NCBI GenBank assembly: GCA_013398295.1
Contig: VZSF01007792.1
Location: forward strand, 124,001 to 188,000
Reading direction: 5' to 3'
Source of the DNA: Chionis minor
Lineage: Eukaryota; Chordata; Aves; Charadriiformes; Chionididae
Length of the DNA: 64,000 nucleotides
Shown: one piece after another, positions 60,368 to 64,000 of the stretch
Layout: each line of letters begins with the position of its first letter
Numbering within the stretch: the first letter of the stretch is position 1
Made by a program: the position numbers and the translations under genes
Notes under the pieces: model-generated
What the model was told of the DNA's origin: nothing
Seen by the model: the letters and a program-made list of their open reading frames with translations, nothing else
Databases searched by the model: none

Positions 60368-63300
60368 TTCAAGATATGCTATGTCTTCAGCTCATAGCCA
60401 TCACTCTTTGCTTTACTGCTTCTCCTGTTCCCTTAAGCAATTTCCCTCATCTTTTATTTCCTGCTCTCCCCCACCTCCTGCTCCATTTATTTCTTTTTCA
60501 GGGAATTCCTGTGTCCTAGATTATAGAGGTAGAAGGCAACAAAAAATGGGAGTAGGAATAGTTTATTTTATGAAGAGATTATTTTTCTCACCACTAAAGC
60601 CCTGGGAATGGCTAAGATACTAAAGCAACAGATTTACGCTAAATAATTATACATTAATATAAAGTGTTCTATAAATTGATTAAATGACATGACACTAAAC
60701 TTCCTGGTTCAAGTTCATCTCTGGTGTAACTCTACTTGACCCTAAATAGAGTTACAAGAATGAAAATGACACTCTATGCTTGATTAATTTTAAGTGTCCT
60801 GTACTTAAAAAGCTAAAAACCTTTTTTGAACAGAATACTTTAACAGACTCCAAAAGGGTAAAACATTAGCAAGGTGAAAACTATTTATGACTAACAGCAG
60901 TAGCTGTAGCAGGACATCAACTTCTGTACACAGGAGGAATTTAAAAATTAAAATACGTTGGTATTTGTTACTGTCATAAATGCTGTTGAACTACCCAGTA
61001 TTTAAATTAATAATTTAAGTGTTTGCCTAATGAACTGGACTTGATTACATTAAGGCATTCTCAATTAATTCTGACAGATCATGTTCTGAATTAAAATACA
61101 GAACCAAAATGGTTTATGGATTCCCAGTCAAAGTGTTTACTGAGTGAATATTTCTTCAACAATTAAAAACAGCCCTATTCTAAAGCAAAAATGCTTAAAA
61201 AGCAATGAGTGAGAAAGTTAGAAAAAAGAAACAAAATAACAAGCAAGTGTAGCAAATTCTTCTCTTAGCCATCTTGTCAGATAGAAATTGGCAAGGACAG
61301 TAAGTAGCAATAGGAAGTGACAAGTAGTGGAAGAGACATGCTACCTCTGCCAGCTATTAAAACCACGTTAAGAGGTTAGAACTGGCTGATATATAAACCT
61401 CCATAATATCACTCAGGAAGATAACTGGAAGCTATGAAGAAAGACAAAAGAATAAGGCATAGACCTCTGTCATACTACAAGAAATTAATGGACAATTTTA
61501 TCTCAAACAATATAGTAAGATATACCAAGCCTCTGAACTATATATAGGTTTTTTAATTTTATTAGAGTAGCTCAACCTGTTGTTTTTCTTCACTGCACTA
61601 GATTAGGCAGCTTGCTTCCTAGGTGGTTTAAGTAGTGGGCTGGACATACATGATTTCACTCTGCTTCAGAGCAGTTTACAGACCTCTTTCAGGTCTTTGA
61701 TTTTGTAAGGATATTAAAAACTTTCACTAGATAGAGTTAAATTTTCATACCATATGTTAACGCTACTTTCCATCCTGTTCTTTTTTAACCATGTAACAGT
61801 TTATCTTTGAGCAGTAGCTGTCCTTTGGACATTCAAATCACTTATTTATTTATTTATTAATAATTAAACATCAAATATGTATACTAGGACTGGATTGAGG
61901 GATGATTACAAATGGAAAGCAAGGAAAAGAGAAACAATTACTCATCAGTCATTTCAGTGTGAGGAATGAACAATCCAGAGACGTGATGGTAGCTTGGAAG
62001 GCAACTGTGGATAATTTCTATTTTCTAGAAAATTCTTTTTTAAATTATTCTCTAAATATTTTAGATTCAGGAAGGGTAGTTGGAGATATTTTATGCAAAA
62101 CTAAAACAGTGTATAGAGAAAATAATCGCATTAACAGAAGTCACCTTCTTCTCTTTGTCCTAACAGTATGTTTTTTCCCATGCTTAAAGTTTTAATACTA
62201 TGTTTTTCCGAGAGAACAGCATCCTCATACCCCTGTTAGCATTTCAAAAACTTATGTTACTGTTTGCATTATGTCAAAATATTCTATGATAATAAGATGA
62301 GTCCTCATTAATCTTTGTGGTAGTTCGCCTCATTTGGAGGGGGGGGTGGGAAATAAACTACGTGCCAATCTTTTCCTTTGGGAACTTTTAAGAGAAATGG
62401 AAAATTGGTGCTAGTATTAAGCCACAAATGTCTTTCCACTACCAGAGAAGTAGCCGTATATTCACATACATATTTAAAAACTGAGATCACGCAGGGAGGT
62501 GGGGAAGTACGCTGGAGAACTTTCTGTTCAAGAACATGCCACCTCCTACTCACATTTTCTACATCATTCATCATGCCCAGCTCTAAGCGTATTGCATGTT
62601 TGCAAAAATGAAGCTGTTCTCATCATTAATAATTTTCCTAGATATTTTCATCTGCAGATCTCTATGTCCGTGACATTCAGTCAGGGTACTTCTCCGTCAA
62701 TATCATGCTGTTAATCTGGGTAACTATCGTTCAGCATCTGCTAAACTGGTGATGGCAACTCACCTTCTAAAGCTGACGTATTTCACTACTCAGAGTCACA
62801 CTAACAGCCATTTCATGGAGACAGCAATTAGGCCAAATTCAGCTCTGGTCTCATTTTATCTCACCAGGGAACTTGACACATGGTGTCTTATCTCTGGCAG
62901 ACCAAGAAAGCAAAGCAAAGAGGCAGTGAGAGAGATATTTGGGTACTCAAAATTCTGTGGAGAATTCTACGCATGTCAGAGCAAAAGAGTTTCAAAGTAT
63001 AAAAGGTGCAAAACATTTGTGACTTGCACAAGGCCAGTTCAGAACTTTTAGCCTCTAGACACTCCCTTACCATTAATAGGATGTTCTCAAGCTTTAACTC
63101 TTTCTGCTTGTTAGGTTGTGCATAGGCAAATTAAGTCATACCTTGCCTTCAAGTTCAATCTGGACCAGATGTTCAGCTAATGTTCATTGACACAGTGAGC
63201 ACAATTCATGTGTCTTGAAGAGTTTTTATCTGCACTCTTCTGTACCCGCATAAAGATGTTACAGGTTGGTAATAAATAGAACAAAAATAACCATTTTCTG

Positions 63301-64000
63301 AGTTTAATGTATTTACATTAATCTACTAAAAACATATATAATCAATATTTTTTTTTCCTGAAAGAACTAAACCACATCTTATTAGAGAGCATCACTTTTT
63401 TTCTTCCATTTTTCTTATCTTTTTTACACATCTTAATTTCATACTTGGTTCTTTGACTTGCAGCCCAATTCAGCACCAGGGTACTTTAAGGGACTTCTTC
63501 TAATGACCTAAGGAAGAGTGGAACCTTTTAGCACTGATTTTGGAAAATTTTACAAAGTGATCAATCTGAAAAAAAAAAGACCGCAAACCCAAATCCCAAC
63601 ACTTAACATATAAGAAGCAGTGCTTCACTTAGATTTGTTTTAAACTCAAAAGCTATTTGTGAATGTCAAAATTTGTAGTTAACAGTGAATGCTATATTAT
63701 GCCTTTTATTTTTTCCCCTAAGTTACTTAGAAAAATTTGAAGACATTTGAGCCATTGTCCATGAAAGAATAAGGAACTCCTAGATGCCTAAAAATAGGAA
63801 CTTTCTGATTGAAAAATTTGCTAAAGAATTACAATTATTTACAGCAAGAGTAGTCATTGAAAGATTTATAATGCAGGATCATTGATGGTAAAATTATATG
63901 AATACAAATTAAATATAGGGCACTGAAAGGTAACCTCTTACTTATAGGGAAAAAGAAGAAAACCAAATTTAATCAGACAAGAAGAATTCAGTATTTCTAA
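60368..64000. other. 3.6 kb unique A+T-rich sequence, no gene
   Basis: No transposon or coding exon is recognised. Minor items are a (TTTA)n run near 61841-61858, a G-run at 62339-62350 and A-runs near 63570. Open frames reach 100 codons (62749-63051) without domains. Confidence 0.5.

Noticed and set aside
60700..60725. tRNA B-box-like ggttcaagttc
   Set aside because: It departs from the B-box consensus, and no A box or cloverleaf could be formed around it.
1..64000. Endogenous retrovirus, DNA transposon, CRISPR array or bacterial-type operon
   Set aside because: No LTR pair, gag/pol/env block, long terminal inverted repeats with transposase, regularly spaced repeats or tightly packed genes were seen. 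The transposon content is CR1 only.

Overview
The window reads as a gene-desert or long-intron segment of a bird nuclear genome, probably from a macrochromosome. It is A+T-rich and CpG-poor. I find no open reading frame that I can defend as a host protein. The recognisable repeats are almost all chicken repeat 1 (CR1) LINEs. They are 5'-truncated, lack poly(A) tails and end at their 3' ends in the ATTCTATG-type octamer repeat that is diagnostic of CR1. This low repeat load dominated by CR1 suits Aves. Crocodilians and turtles also carry CR1, so the assignment is an inference.

Layout: CR1 copies or fragments lie at 65-192 (-), about 6100-7110 (+, very old), 9440-10891 (-), 25471-25827 (+), 30690-31484 (+), 37430-37912 (-), 39490-40322 (-), 41445-42464 (+), 42551-43262 (-), 46685-46895 (-, old), 50920-51153 (-, old), 58337-59259 (+) and 60144-60320 (+). 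Between them lies unique A+T-rich sequence with a few simple repeats, short tandem duplications, hairpins and patches that look like conserved noncoding elements from their motif content. The longest open frames (for example 187 codons at 42702-43265 and 170 codons at 39762-40274) lie inside CR1 copies, in sense or antisense.

Points for follow-up: (1) an 84-nt hairpin at 3608-3691 with a perfect 17-bp outer stem and an 8-bp inner stem, resembling a pre-miRNA or a miniature inverted-repeat transposon; (2) an 18-bp perfect palindrome at 47808-47825 made of two abutting CACGTG E-boxes; (3) two minus-strand segments, 14189-14328 and 9316-9428, each bounded by good splice signals, that could be exons of a noncoding transcript or a first coding exon; (4) a 34-bp uninterrupted purine-pyrimidine alternation at 23146-23179; (5) two tail-to-tail CR1 copies at 41.4-43.3 kb that carry complementary parts of the element.

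No RNA gene, CRISPR array, operon or complete mobile element was found, and I see no convincing evidence of a previously undescribed multi-gene system. All regulatory-element calls rest on motif content alone, because conservation and expression could not be checked here.
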